A stretch of 64,000 nucleotides of DNA from Evansella alkalicola. GTDB taxonomy: Bacteria; Bacillota; Bacilli; Bacillales; Salisediminibacteriaceae. The notes under the pieces were generated by a model. It was not told where the DNA came from. It saw only the letters and a program-made list of their open reading frames with translations, and searched no databases. The position numbers were made by a program, and so were the translations under genes. The first letter of the stretch is position 1. Each line of letters begins with the position of its first letter. The stretch spans positions 54,259 to 118,258 of the forward strand of contig NZ_JAHQCR010000075.1 of the NCBI RefSeq assembly GCF_019042735.1, in the 5' to 3' direction. This document shows positions 51,483-60,788 of this stretch, piece after piece.

Positions 51483-52358
51483 GTGATAAAAAAGAAGACT
51501 ATTAAAATAGTAACGGTTTTGTTTTCCTTTTTATTTATTATGGCGGTGTCCCTATTTGGTTGTGGTACAGCAACGGATCAAGAAGCAACAATAGGACCAG
51601 TACATGATGCAGTAAAACTTGAGAAAGGTCCGTTTGAAAGAAGCCAACCTCAAGTAGCTATTGCTTTTAAAAATGAGTTAGGGGAAAAAGATGAAGGAAC
51701 AGATGAACCTAATGAAGGTACGACAGAGTCAAAAACTGAGGAAGAACAGTTAGGATCTGAGCCGCGTGATGAATCTACGTCAGTGGCTAAATCAGAACAA
51801 TCGGAAACTAACACTTCTGCTTCCTCCACAGATAAATCGAAGAAAACTGATGAGAAAGGTAGTGGAGAAGAATCTCGTACCGAATCGAAGGATACAGCAA
51901 ATAACAAAAAGAGCGACTCTGCCACTTCCACTTCTTCTTCCAAATCAAATTCTTCTAAGAACAAAGAGGGGAAGAAGGAGGGGAGTAAGGGGAATGATAA
52001 TGATTCAGACTCATCAAATGACGGAACTGAGCCAAAGGCTGAAACAGTTAGCATTACCGTTACAGGTCCACCAGATATTGGGTCGATACTAAGTAATACA
52101 CAAATTCCTTTCGAGGGTGGGGATACGGTATTAGATATTTTATTAAAAACCTCCCTACGTGTAGATTATACAGGTCGTGGAGCAACAGCTTATGTCCAAG
52201 GGATCGATCATATATATGAATTCGATTACGGTGTTAATAGTGGATGGGTGGCAAGTGTAAATGGCGTTGACTTAAGTAGAAGTGCAGGCGCAACAAGTGT
52301 AAAAGCAGGGGACTCCATAACTTGGTTATACCTTGAAGATTATACGGATGGAAGCTAA
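51483..52358 (+). CDS. DUF4430 lipoprotein, putative corrinoid shuttle
   Basis: This is a 291-residue lipoprotein; the lipobox SLFGC puts the Cys at residue 27. Residues about 30-200 are a long Ser/Lys/Glu-rich flexible spacer. Residues about 205-290 are a single DUF4430 domain (FEGGDTVLDILLKTSLRVDYTG, YEFDYGVNSGWVASVNGVDL, VKAGDSITWLYLEDY). It resembles the DUF4430 domains of the surface protein, so it may hand the ligand to the ECF importer. GGGGAGG precedes the GTG at 51483. It overlaps EcfT by one base (TAATG). Confidence 0.8.
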   Translation: MIKKKTIKIVTVLFSFLFIMAVSLFGCGTATDQEATIGPVHDAVKLEKGPFERSQPQVAIAFKNELGEKDEGTDEPNEGTTESKTEEEQLGSEPRDESTSVAKSEQSETNTSASSTDKSKKTDEKGSGEESRTESKDTANNKKSDSATSTSSSKSNSSKNKEGKKEGSKGNDNDSDSSNDGTEPKAETVSITVTGPPDIGSILSNTQIPFEGGDTVLDILLKTSLRVDYTGRGATAYVQGIDHIYEFDYGVNSGWVASVNGVDLSRSAGATSVKAGDSITWLYLEDYTDGS

Positions 52359-53245
52359 TGATACAACGATTTGAAGACTTCCATCCAGCATTCACTTTTT
52401 TCTACTATATGGGTGTGATCCTTCTACTTATGATGTTTCAGCACCCAACGATACTAGTTATTGCTCTGCTTATTATTTTGATGATTCATTTTGTAGAAGA
52501 TCGCTTTCAAAACTTGAAACGCTGGAGCCTCCTAATTATTTTAAGTGGCGTTCTAATTATCCTTTTGAATCCTGTTTTTAACCAGAGGGGAAGGATTGTG
52601 TTATTTATTATCGGCGATCACTATATCACGCTAGAGGCTGTTTTGAATGGAAGTGTGACCGCACTGTCAATCATGGCGATCATCTCTATATTTGTTTCAT
52701 ATAACGAGGTCATGACGCCGAATAAATTATTATTCCTATTTTCAAAGTTATTACCGCAATTTGCAGTCCTTCTCATGCTTACCCTCCGATTCATTCCACT
52801 CATGAGGCGAAGGTTGGAGGAGATTTCAGCTGTCCAGTATAGCAAAGGAATTGCGGTGACAGATGGCAATTGGAGAAAAAAAGTGAAGAACGGACTTCTA
52901 TATATTCAAGTACTTGTCACCTATTCTTTGGAAGAAGCGATTCAAACAGCTGATTCTATGAATGCTAGGGAATATGGTAAGGGTGAACGAACGACCTATG
53001 ACCATTTTAGGTTCAAAAAAATAGATGCTGTAGCATTTTTATGGGTAGGATTTCTACTTATCTATTGTGTCATTGGTAGACTATACGGTTTTGGGGTGCT
53101 GACCATTTATCCTATGATGGACCCGATTCCATTGACAGGAATGGAATGGTGCCTTGCTATAGGTATGTTCATTTTTATCGCATTTCCACTAGTTGTAAAG
53201 GGAGGAGGTCGTTTGAAATGGCGTATATTAATTTCAAAAATGTAA
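52358..53245 (+). CDS. ecfT: ECF transporter T component
   Basis: This 295-residue membrane protein has about six hydrophobic segments and the cytoplasmic coupling helices of EcfT (MRRRLEEISAVQYSKGIAV, EEAIQTADSMNAREYGKGERTTY; the Ala-Arg motif is NAREYG). It links the S component to the ATPase dimer. It overlaps the lipoprotein before it by one base and the ATPase after it by 28 bases, so translation is coupled. In B12 operons such genes belong to dedicated ECF modules. Confidence 0.88.
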   Translation: MIQRFEDFHPAFTFFYYMGVILLLMMFQHPTILVIALLIILMIHFVEDRFQNLKRWSLLIILSGVLIILLNPVFNQRGRIVLFIIGDHYITLEAVLNGSVTALSIMAIISIFVSYNEVMTPNKLLFLFSKLLPQFAVLLMLTLRFIPLMRRRLEEISAVQYSKGIAVTDGNWRKKVKNGLLYIQVLVTYSLEEAIQTADSMNAREYGKGERTTYDHFRFKKIDAVAFLWVGFLLIYCVIGRLYGFGVLTIYPMMDPIPLTGMEWCLAIGMFIFIAFPLVVKGGGRLKWRILISKM

Positions 53246-54942
53246 CTTTTTCTTATCCAGAAAATCCTGCTATGCCAGCATTACAAGACCTCAGCCTGCA
53301 AGTAGAGAAAGGACAGTTTGTTGTATTGTGTGGTCATTCTGGTTGTGGAAAAAGCACACTTCTACGACTGCTAAAGCAAGAAATTAAGCCACATGGGGCG
53401 ATTTTAGGGGACATTCAGTTAGAAGGCCAGAGTCTTCTTGTGGAAAATTCCTCTTCCAAAGGGATAGGCTATGTTTTTCAAGACCCAGAGAATCAAGTCG
53501 TGGCTGACGAAGTTCTTCATGAGCTTGCCTTTGGCCTGGAAAACGTAGGTCTGTCCACAAATGAAATGAGAAACCGCATCGCAGAGATGGTGAATTTTAT
53601 GGGGGCGGAAAATCTCCTTCACCGGAAAACACACACGTTGTCAGGTGGACAAAAACAGCAGTTGAACTTAGCTTCCGTCCTCCTCATGCAACCTAATGTC
53701 CTTTTGCTTGATGAACCAACTGCGCAGCTTGATCCAGTCAGTGCGCGGGAGTTTCTCGATATGATCGTCCGCCTAAATGGAGAGTTCGGACTCACTGTAA
53801 TCATGGCAGAGCATCGTCTCGAGGAGGTGTTGGCAGTTGCTGATAAGATTGTCATGATGGAAAAGGGGCAAATAAGATTGGAGGGACGCCCGAAGGAAAT
53901 ATTGCCAAAAGTGTGGGATTCATCAGAGAAACCGTATGTACCCACTATCCCGTCATTTTACTTGAAGGTGTTCGATCAGGGACAAGAGGGTTGCGGTGTT
54001 GGAGCAAGTTCAGAAGTCCCCCTTACAGTTAAGGAAGGGCGCAGTTGGCTCCGTGAACGGAGGGACGGTTCTCCCGTTTACGGATATGAATCAACTGAAT
54101 CAACCCAACTTATATCCGAGCATAAACTAGATAAGCCAGAACTTCCCCCCTCGGAACCAATCATTGAAGTGAAGAATCTATTTTTTCAATATGACGCTAG
54201 AAAGCCGAGTGAGGCCATCTTAAAGGGTTTGAGTTTAAACCTTCATAAAGGAGAATTTTACACTCTTTTAGGAGGCAATGGATCTGGTAAATCAACATTA
54301 ATGAAACTGATTTGTGGAGTGTCCAAGCCTCAGCGGGGAAAAGTTATCATTAACAAAAGAGACTTGAAACGTTGGGGCCGTCAAGAGCTTGCAAAAATGA
54401 TTGGCTATTTGCCACAAAATCCAAAATTATATTTTATTCAAGATACGGTTGGAAAAGAGCTACAGGATACCCTTGAGCAGTGGGGATTGGCAACGGAGTC
54501 TGGGGAGAAAAGGACTTCTGATTTGTTAAATTCACTTGGAATACCTCATCTAACAAATAAGCACCCTTATGATTTAAGTGGTGGAGAGATTCAAAAGGTA
54601 GCTCTTGCTTGTCTTCTTGTACGTCAGCCTCAAATTCTTTTACTAGATGAACCAACGAAAGGATTAGACCCAGTTTCTAAGGGGCAACTGGCGGATATTC
54701 TATTGGAGCTACAGTCTCAAGGATTGACAATTATGATGACGTCCCATGATGTGGAGTTTGCAGCAAAGTATGCAGACCGTTGTGGGATGATGTTCGAAGG
54801 GCGGATAACATCAGAATCATCTCCGGCTTCATTTTTTAAAGGAAATTTCTTTTACACAACGATGATACAACGATTGTTCCGTGGTTATACGGAGGATGTA
54901 GTCACAATGGAGGAGGCAATCCGAATATGGGGGGCGCGGTAG
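53218..54942 (+). CDS. Fused double EcfA ATPase
   Basis: This 574-residue protein carries two ABC ATPase domains in one chain. Domain 1 (about 1-235) has Walker A GHSGCGKST, LSGGQKQQ and LLLDEPT. Domain 2 (about 312-560) has GGNGSGKST, DLSGGEIQK and LLLDEPT. The linker (about 240-312) includes a stretch encoded by a half copy of the dispersed hairpin repeat (residues 282-289, RDGSPVYG). Both sites look active. The fusion is of the type seen in dedicated B12 ECF modules. GGAGGAGG fits ATG 53218; the longer frame overlaps EcfT. Confidence 0.9.
   Translation: MAYINFKNVTFSYPENPAMPALQDLSLQVEKGQFVVLCGHSGCGKSTLLRLLKQEIKPHGAILGDIQLEGQSLLVENSSSKGIGYVFQDPENQVVADEVLHELAFGLENVGLSTNEMRNRIAEMVNFMGAENLLHRKTHTLSGGQKQQLNLASVLLMQPNVLLLDEPTAQLDPVSAREFLDMIVRLNGEFGLTVIMAEHRLEEVLAVADKIVMMEKGQIRLEGRPKEILPKVWDSSEKPYVPTIPSFYLKVFDQGQEGCGVGASSEVPLTVKEGRSWLRERRDGSPVYGYESTESTQLISEHKLDKPELPPSEPIIEVKNLFFQYDARKPSEAILKGLSLNLHKGEFYTLLGGNGSGKSTLMKLICGVSKPQRGKVIINKRDLKRWGRQELAKMIGYLPQNPKLYFIQDTVGKELQDTLEQWGLATESGEKRTSDLLNSLGIPHLTNKHPYDLSGGEIQKVALACLLVRQPQILLLDEPTKGLDPVSKGQLADILLELQSQGLTIMMTSHDVEFAAKYADRCGMMFEGRITSESSPASFFKGNFFYTTMIQRLFRGYTEDVVTMEEAIRIWGAR
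54062..54082 (+). repeat. Half copy of the hairpin repeat inside the ABC linker
   Basis: GGGACGGTTCTCCCGTTTAC matches the left arm of the dispersed repeat. It lies in frame inside the linker of the fused ATPase, with no right arm nearby. Confidence 0.75.
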
Positions 54943-54956
54943 GGAAGAGTTTGAAA

Positions 54957-55655
54957 ATGAGAGTACTTCAGTTACTGCTGCTCCTCGGTGTTGTGGGGAT
55001 CCTAGCTAGCACCCTTGTTTGGAGCGAGCATTATTTGTGGTTGAGCTTTGGTATAGTCATCTTAGCAATCATTATATTTTTGTTACACTTCGAACGTAGA
55101 AAGATTGTTGCCCGGGAAATCGTACTCCTTGCAGTGATGGCAGCCATTGCATCAGTAAGCCGCATCCCCTTTGCAGCTATTCCAAGCGTTCAGCCCACCA
55201 CCTTCGTTATTATGATGGCAGGCTTTGTTTTTGGAAAAGAGAGTGGATTTATTATAGGCGTTGTATCTGCCCTCGCCTCCAACATGATTTTAGGTCAAGG
55301 TCCATGGACACCGTGGCAGATGATTGCCTGGGGGCTCGTTGGGTTTTCTGCAGGACTCCTGAGAAATTGGAGTGTAATGAAGGGGACTATTGGAAAAGTT
55401 GGCTTTGCAATCATTTGGGGATTTCTATTTGGTTGGATCATGAATATTTGGGGGCTATTGGCCCTAACGGGTGGAGGAACAGGTGAGGGAGGATTACTTG
55501 ATCCGCAAGTCCTCATCCCATACTTTATCAGTAGTGCGTTGTTTGATTCCATGCATGCAGTTTCCAATGTGGTCTTTTTATTATTATTTGGTGGTGTGTG
55601 GGTGAAATTATTAGAGCGGTTTAAGATGAAGTACGGCTTGCTTGAATACAAGTAA
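54957..55655 (+). CDS. ECF transporter S component, probably for cobalamin
   Basis: This is about 232 residues with six or seven hydrophobic segments. It has the S-component pattern: AREIVLLAVMAAIASVSRIPFAAIPSVQPTTFVIMMAGFVFGKESGFIIGVVSALASNMILGQGPWTPWQMIAWGLVGFSAGLL. Its size and these motifs match the CbrT/QrtT-like subgroup, and the B12 riboswitch supports cobalamin as ligand. In-frame ATG 54927 overlaps the ATPase gene; ATG 54957 has AGGGA upstream. The start remains uncertain. Confidence 0.82.
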   Translation: MRVLQLLLLLGVVGILASTLVWSEHYLWLSFGIVILAIIIFLLHFERRKIVAREIVLLAVMAAIASVSRIPFAAIPSVQPTTFVIMMAGFVFGKESGFIIGVVSALASNMILGQGPWTPWQMIAWGLVGFSAGLLRNWSVMKGTIGKVGFAIIWGFLFGWIMNIWGLLALTGGGTGEGGLLDPQVLIPYFISSALFDSMHAVSNVVFLLLFGGVWVKLLERFKMKYGLLEYK

Positions 55656-55823
55656 CAACTTTTTAAAGTAGAAGTTATGTAGCCATGAAACTTTCTTCAC
55701 TTCCTCTTCGAAAAGTCAACATTAGTTCATTATGTTTGTTGTGATTCCTTGACCTAACCATGTATGTAAATGTATATAAATGGAGAATTTAGTAATAGGA
55801 ATTATAGAAAGGATGGACTAAGA

Positions 55824-56393
55824 TTGAAGAAATTTTCTCTTTCTATCTCTATTACAGCTTTGATTCTCTTTCCTTTGATTGGCTGTGGAGACAATATGGA
55901 TAATAATGACGAAATGGAAGGTCAAAACTTTGGGGAGCATGGCTTTATGGAAACAGAGGATGGCGACCTTAACGCCGGCACTAATCCAGGTGCTAACCTA
56001 AATTCAAAGAATAGGACTAAGACTGAATCCTATCATGGGGCTACATACAATACTAATGACGGAAAGCTAGTTCAGCAGATTGTTGATCAAGTAGAAGGGA
56101 TAGACGGTGTTAGAGAAGCCCATGTTGTCCTAAACGAAGATGACCTTATTATTGCTGTAGAAGCTACAAGGAACATCACGGAAGTAAGATGGGAAGTGGA
56201 ACAGTATACGAATAATTTATCAAATGACAAGAATGTGATAGTAGTAACGAATGAGGAAGTGGTTGGACAAGTTCGGGCCCTTGATAATGAATTACGTCAG
56301 AGGGAACAACATGATGGTTTCGATGATAATATTGATCGTATGATTGATGATATTGATCGTGCTGTACGAGAATCTCTGGATAGAAATCAATAA
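55824..56393 (+). CDS. YhcN/YlaJ-type sporulation lipoprotein
   Basis: This is a 189-residue lipoprotein of the YhcN/YlaJ family. The lipobox LIGC puts the Cys near residue 21. The mature domain has the family pattern LVQQIVDQVEGIDGVREAHVVLNEDDLIIAVEAT. Family members lie in the spore or forespore membrane and affect germination. TTG 55824 follows AAAGGA; the longer frame to 55770 has no good site. A hairpin terminator follows. Confidence 0.85.
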   Translation: MKKFSLSISITALILFPLIGCGDNMDNNDEMEGQNFGEHGFMETEDGDLNAGTNPGANLNSKNRTKTESYHGATYNTNDGKLVQQIVDQVEGIDGVREAHVVLNEDDLIIAVEATRNITEVRWEVEQYTNNLSNDKNVIVVTNEEVVGQVRALDNELRQREQHDGFDDNIDRMIDDIDRAVRESLDRNQ

Positions 56394-56429
56394 AATAATG
56401 ATTTGGAAATAACTTGATATGTTAAACAA

Positions 56430-56476
56430 GAAGTGTTCCCCTGAGCTATTGGGAAACACTTCTTTTCTTTTTGCGG
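56430..56476 (+). terminator. Terminator
   Basis: GAAGTGTTCCC pairs with GGGAAACACTTC (one bulge), followed by TTTTCTTTTT. Confidence 0.8.
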
Positions 56477-56626
56477 TCGTGATCAAGGCGCTTCCGCTTT
56501 TTTATATAAATGTAATATATCGTAATGTTTTTGTAAAAAAATGAAGGAAATCGCCAAGTTTATTTAGAATACAGAAAGAAAGTGCTTATAGTTATCCAAG
56601 CAATTAAGGAGTGAGGCTAACCAATT

Positions 56627-58009
56627 ATGAATCATAACGACGGAGATAAATTTAATATATTAGATAAAATCACAGATGGTTTTTATATTCTTGATGATAA
56701 ATGGAACTACATCTATTTAAATAATACTGCTGAAAAAATCTTAAACCGTACTAAAGAAGAATTATTGGGAAAGTGTATATGGAATGTATTTGAAGATGCA
56801 GTTTATTTGCCTTTATATAACAAATACATGGTAGCGGTGCAAGAGAATAAGTCAGTTGAATTTGATTTCTATTATCCCTCAATGAAATCTTGGTTTGAAG
56901 TTCGGGCATATCCTACGGACGAAGGGCTATCTGTTTTATTTTTAGACATAACAAATAAAAAAAATATTAGTATTACTAAGGAGCAGTATTATCAATCCTT
57001 GTTTGCTAACAATCCAGATGCAGTTTATATCATGGATTTAAATGGCCATTTTACTAGTATAAATGACGCTGTAGATACTTTAGCTGGTTATAAAAAACAA
57101 GAGCTAATAGGAAAAAATTATGGTTCATTAGTTGTAGATGAGGACTATAAAAAAGTAAGAACTTTTTTTGAACAGGCAAAGGAAGGCAAACCACAACATT
57201 TCGAAACTAGAATTATACATAAAACAAGAAGAATTGTATATTGTAGCATAACAAATATCCCAATTATTATCGATGGAAAACTAATTGGGATATACGGAAT
57301 TGCAAAGGATATTACGCTACAGAAGGTGGCAGAAGATAATTTAGAAAAAGCGGAAAAGTTATCTATCGTTGGACAATTGTCAGCTTCCATCGCCCATGAA
57401 ATTAGGAATCCTTTGACAACACTGAAAGGGTTTCTTCAACTTCTTGAAGGGGAAGAGGGCAATGTAGGAAATGAAGGAAATTATTTTAAGATTATGTTGG
57501 AGGAAATGGACCGAATTGACTTGATAACCAGTGAGTTATTATTTTTGGCAAAGCCCCAAGCAGTGGAATATTACTATGAGGATATTAATGCTATTTTAAA
57601 GGATGTGATCCTACTTCTTCAATCTGAGGCGTTAATGAATGACATTGATATTCAATTTGAGTATCAATCTGTTAAACCTATTTATTGTGTCAAAAATCAG
57701 ATCAAACAAGTTTTTATTAATATTATTAAAAATGCGATGGAATCCATGTCCCATAAAGGCGTAATAAAAGTAAAGCTAATAGATTATGATCATGATACGA
57801 TTATAATTGAGGTGGATGATCAAGGGTGTGGTATATCAGAAGAATTGGCTCCTCAGATAGGTCTTCCCTTTTATTCTACGAAAGAGAGGGGTACTGGTCT
57901 AGGAATGGTAACAACTTATAAAATTATCCAAGAGCATGGTGGAAAAATAAACTTTGAAAGTGAAAAAGGAGTAGGTACTACTTTTCGAATCTATCTTCCA
58001 AAAGATTAA
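56627..58009 (+). CDS. PAS-domain sensor histidine kinase (paralogue of the one at 34413)
   Basis: This 460-residue soluble kinase has the same layout as the kinase at 34413: two PAS domains (about 8-110 and 124-240), HisKA with SIAHEIRNPLTTLKGFLQLL (His near 258), and HATPase with IIKNAMESMSHKG, DQGCGIS and GTGLGM. It has no receiver and no membrane segment. Like its paralogue it probably feeds the Spo0 phosphorelay. The PAS domains differ most between the two, so they may sense different signals. GGAGTGAGG precedes the ATG. It converges with the UbiD gene. Confidence 0.85.
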   Translation: MNHNDGDKFNILDKITDGFYILDDKWNYIYLNNTAEKILNRTKEELLGKCIWNVFEDAVYLPLYNKYMVAVQENKSVEFDFYYPSMKSWFEVRAYPTDEGLSVLFLDITNKKNISITKEQYYQSLFANNPDAVYIMDLNGHFTSINDAVDTLAGYKKQELIGKNYGSLVVDEDYKKVRTFFEQAKEGKPQHFETRIIHKTRRIVYCSITNIPIIIDGKLIGIYGIAKDITLQKVAEDNLEKAEKLSIVGQLSASIAHEIRNPLTTLKGFLQLLEGEEGNVGNEGNYFKIMLEEMDRIDLITSELLFLAKPQAVEYYYEDINAILKDVILLLQSEALMNDIDIQFEYQSVKPIYCVKNQIKQVFINIIKNAMESMSHKGVIKVKLIDYDHDTIIIEVDDQGCGISEELAPQIGLPFYSTKERGTGLGMVTTYKIIQEHGGKINFESEKGVGTTFRIYLPKD

Positions 58010-58012
58010 CTT

Positions 58013-58053
58013 AAAAGGTTGTCTCCAATTTATCATTGGGACAACCTTTTTGT
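58013..58053. terminator. Bidirectional terminator between convergent genes
   Basis: AAAAGGTTGTCTCCAAT pairs with ATTGGGACAACCTTTT with one small bulge. It ends the kinase gene (plus) and the UbiD gene (minus). Confidence 0.85.
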
Positions 58054-58058
58054 AATTC

Positions 58059-59894
58059 TTATTTATTCAGTTTATCTTTAAGGATACCTTCCCCAGTAAA
58101 GAATTTTTCTATATTTTTTTCCACATCTTGATCTGGAATTAATGGTGGTGCGTGATGTGGCTTTAGACGCACATCAATAATCACGTTATCGCAACCCCAA
58201 TGCTTGTTATCATAAAAACTATTCACCCCATAAATATCATGGGAAGGGTTGCTTCTTGTAAAGGTAGCCCATAGGAAGTTGCTCATGTTGGCGCTAAGGA
58301 ATTCACTATCATCAGCAACGATAATAATTGGACAATTAGTAACTTCTCCCTTCGCTTCGATAGCGTTGGAGAGGGTATTCATTTCCTCTTGTGCCACTTC
58401 ATAAGACGTAAACTTTGGACCGTTTAATGCAACGACACCAGGCATAACAAGCTTAGCCTGTCCAAAATTATCTAGGGCTTTCAGTTCACCTGGAACATCT
58501 GTACATAACTCTCTCTTTTTATCCCCACAAGCTGCAAAGATTACTTTACTTCCTGTATTAAGGCCAGTCCCGGAATAGTCTAGTGTATCAATCGTAGTAT
58601 TTGTTTGGAAGTGAATATCCCTCCGAAAATCCATCCGTTCAAAAATGTAAGCTAGGAATTCTGCTTCCTTATGTGTATCCAACTCCACGTCTTCTTCTGC
58701 TGCAATGAAAAGATATTTGGCCAAACTAAGTTGACCTGTTCCAAGTATTCTATTTGCAATGGTGAGTAGTTCAGCAGGCTGCTTCACTTTTTGAAACGGC
58801 GTATATCGCTCACTTCCGATAGCAAAGAGGAGTGGGTGTACCCCAGCAGCATCTACGGCATGTACTTCTTTCACACCAGGAATTTCCTGTTTAATGGCAC
58901 CACCAGTAAGTTCATGGATAAGGTCCCCAAAGGAAGTGTCCTCTTGAGGAGGACGTCCCACAACAGTAAATGGCCAAATTGCATTTTTTCTAGCATAGAC
59001 TTTGTGCACTCTCATTAATGGAAAATCATGTACTAAGCTGTAGTATCCTAAATGATCACCGAATGGCCCCTCTGGCTTTGTTTCATTAGGGTGTATTTCT
59101 CCAGTAATAACGAAATCGGCATCATGGCTTATACAGTAGCCATCCACATAGCTATATTGAAAACGACGGTTGTTTAACATTCCTGCAACCGTCATCTCCG
59201 TTAACCCTTCTGGTAATGGCATAACTGCGGCTAGCGTGTGAGATGGAGGACCTCCAACAAATATACTAACTTTCAATGGCTCCCCTTTCTTCACAGCTTT
59301 ATGTTGATGAACGCCGATTCCACGGTGAATTTGATAGTGAAGTCCCACTTCTTTATCCACTTCATAATCGTTTCCAGTCAGTTGTACACGGTACATACCA
59401 AGATTAGCGTTCATGATTCCAGGCTTATCTGGATCTTCAGAGTAGACTTGGGGTAAAGTGACAAAAGCGCCACCATCATCAGGCCAATGTTTAATGAGAG
59501 GAAGGTCTGAGATCTTAATTTCTTCCATGTGTGACGGTAGTTTATCTGATTTTTTTGATGGTAAAGCTTTTAAGCCAGTGAGCCCACTACTGACATGCTT
59601 AAAGGGACTTTTTAAAGCCTTCATTGGATCGTTTCTAAGTCCAATTACACTTTGTGTTTTTTCCCACGTATCTTTAAAAATAAATTTACTTCTTTCCATC
59701 GTGCCAAATAAGTTAGACACGGCTGGATAGTCGGAGCCTTTTACATTTTCAAATAATATAGCTGGTCCACCTGCTTCGTAAACCTTCAAATGAATGGCAG
59801 CCATTTCAAGATGAGGATCCACCTCTTCTTTAATACGTATAAGGTGTCCGTGTTTTTCTAAATCAATAATACATTCTTCTAAATTACGATACAT
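58059..59894 (-). CDS. UbiD-family decarboxylase
   Basis: This 611-residue enzyme of the UbiD family removes carboxyl groups from aromatic or alpha,beta-unsaturated acids, using prenylated FMN made by UbiX. The prFMN and metal region lies in MYRVQLTGNDYEVDKEVGLHYQIHRGIGVHQHKA, and the catalytic Glu-Arg-Glu set near FVITGEIHPNETKPEGPFGDHLGYYS. No ubiX or other pathway gene lies nearby, so the substrate is open. The frame starts five codons earlier, but GGGAG is best placed for ATG 59894. Confidence 0.86.
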   Translation of the reverse strand: MYRNLEECIIDLEKHGHLIRIKEEVDPHLEMAAIHLKVYEAGGPAILFENVKGSDYPAVSNLFGTMERSKFIFKDTWEKTQSVIGLRNDPMKALKSPFKHVSSGLTGLKALPSKKSDKLPSHMEEIKISDLPLIKHWPDDGGAFVTLPQVYSEDPDKPGIMNANLGMYRVQLTGNDYEVDKEVGLHYQIHRGIGVHQHKAVKKGEPLKVSIFVGGPPSHTLAAVMPLPEGLTEMTVAGMLNNRRFQYSYVDGYCISHDADFVITGEIHPNETKPEGPFGDHLGYYSLVHDFPLMRVHKVYARKNAIWPFTVVGRPPQEDTSFGDLIHELTGGAIKQEIPGVKEVHAVDAAGVHPLLFAIGSERYTPFQKVKQPAELLTIANRILGTGQLSLAKYLFIAAEEDVELDTHKEAEFLAYIFERMDFRRDIHFQTNTTIDTLDYSGTGLNTGSKVIFAACGDKKRELCTDVPGELKALDNFGQAKLVMPGVVALNGPKFTSYEVAQEEMNTLSNAIEAKGEVTNCPIIIVADDSEFLSANMSNFLWATFTRSNPSHDIYGVNSFYDNKHWGCDNVIIDVRLKPHHAPPLIPDQDVEKNIEKFFTGEGILKDKLNK

Positions 59895-60075
59895 AGTACT
59901 ATCTCCCATATTTAGTAGTCTTATATAAAATAAATTATACCTGTTTTCTAATCTTGTGTCTTATGATAGCTGTGAGAAAAGTATGATATATTTATTATAT
60001 AATAATGTTCTAATCTATTAAAAATGGTAATGTTTAGTTAGTATTTAGTATTTAGTATTTTTAGGAGGGCTCTAT

Positions 60076-60768
60076 ATGAATATTCTTGTAACAGGTGCGA
60101 ATCGTGGTCTAGGCTTATCCTTTATAAAACTTGGTGTTGAAAAGGGTTATAAGATGATTGCAGGAATTAGGGGAGATAAAGGTAAGCACGAGGATTTACT
60201 TAAAGTACAGGCTGAATACCCAGACCTAGTCGAGATTGTTAACATTGATGTGTCTGATGAGGAGAGTATCCGTCAGGCGAAGCGGGTATTGGAGAAGCTT
60301 GACTTGGAGCTTGATGGCCTAATCAACAATGCTGGAGTTCTTGTTGACCGTGGGAAAAAATTTGATGAATTAGATTTGGACGAAGGTCTACTAACTTTTG
60401 ACATTAACACGTTTGGACCAATTCGTGTCGTAAAGCATATGCATGCTTTATTAAAGGGAGAAGATAGTTTCATCGTTAATATTTCATCTGATGCAGGGAG
60501 TATTGCAAATACATACGATGGAGACTATTTTTACGGCATGTCCAAATCGGCATTAAATATGTTTTCTGAAAAGCTGAATCGTGCCTTAAAAGGTGTTCGT
60601 GTTTATTCCGTCCATCCTGGTTGGCTTCATACGGATATGGGTGGGGGACAGGCCCCAATGAGTCCTGATGAGTCTGCTACGTGTATCTATCATTTAGTTG
60701 AAGGGAAAGTGGAAACTGATCCAAGTCATACTTATATGAATTATAAAGGTGAGAAATTCGATTTTTAA
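60076..60768 (+). CDS. Short-chain dehydrogenase
   Basis: This 230-residue SDR has TGANRGLG (residues 6-13), INNAGVL, VNISSDAG with catalytic Ser, and YGMSK. It is short for the family and has a C-terminal YMNYKGEKFDF. GIRGD after the second strand suggests NADP(H). The C-factor/CsgA-like subgroup has this size and motif set, so a signal or membrane-linked substrate is possible. TAGGAGGG precedes the ATG. It is monocistronic. Confidence 0.85.
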   Translation: MNILVTGANRGLGLSFIKLGVEKGYKMIAGIRGDKGKHEDLLKVQAEYPDLVEIVNIDVSDEESIRQAKRVLEKLDLELDGLINNAGVLVDRGKKFDELDLDEGLLTFDINTFGPIRVVKHMHALLKGEDSFIVNISSDAGSIANTYDGDYFYGMSKSALNMFSEKLNRALKGVRVYSVHPGWLHTDMGGGQAPMSPDESATCIYHLVEGKVETDPSHTYMNYKGEKFDF

Positions 60769-60788
60769 GCTCTGTAATCTGCATATTA

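Noticed and set aside
51650..52092. Extra frames over the spacer of the DUF4430 lipoprotein
   Set aside because: Low-complexity shadows of the Ser/Lys/Glu spacer on both strands.
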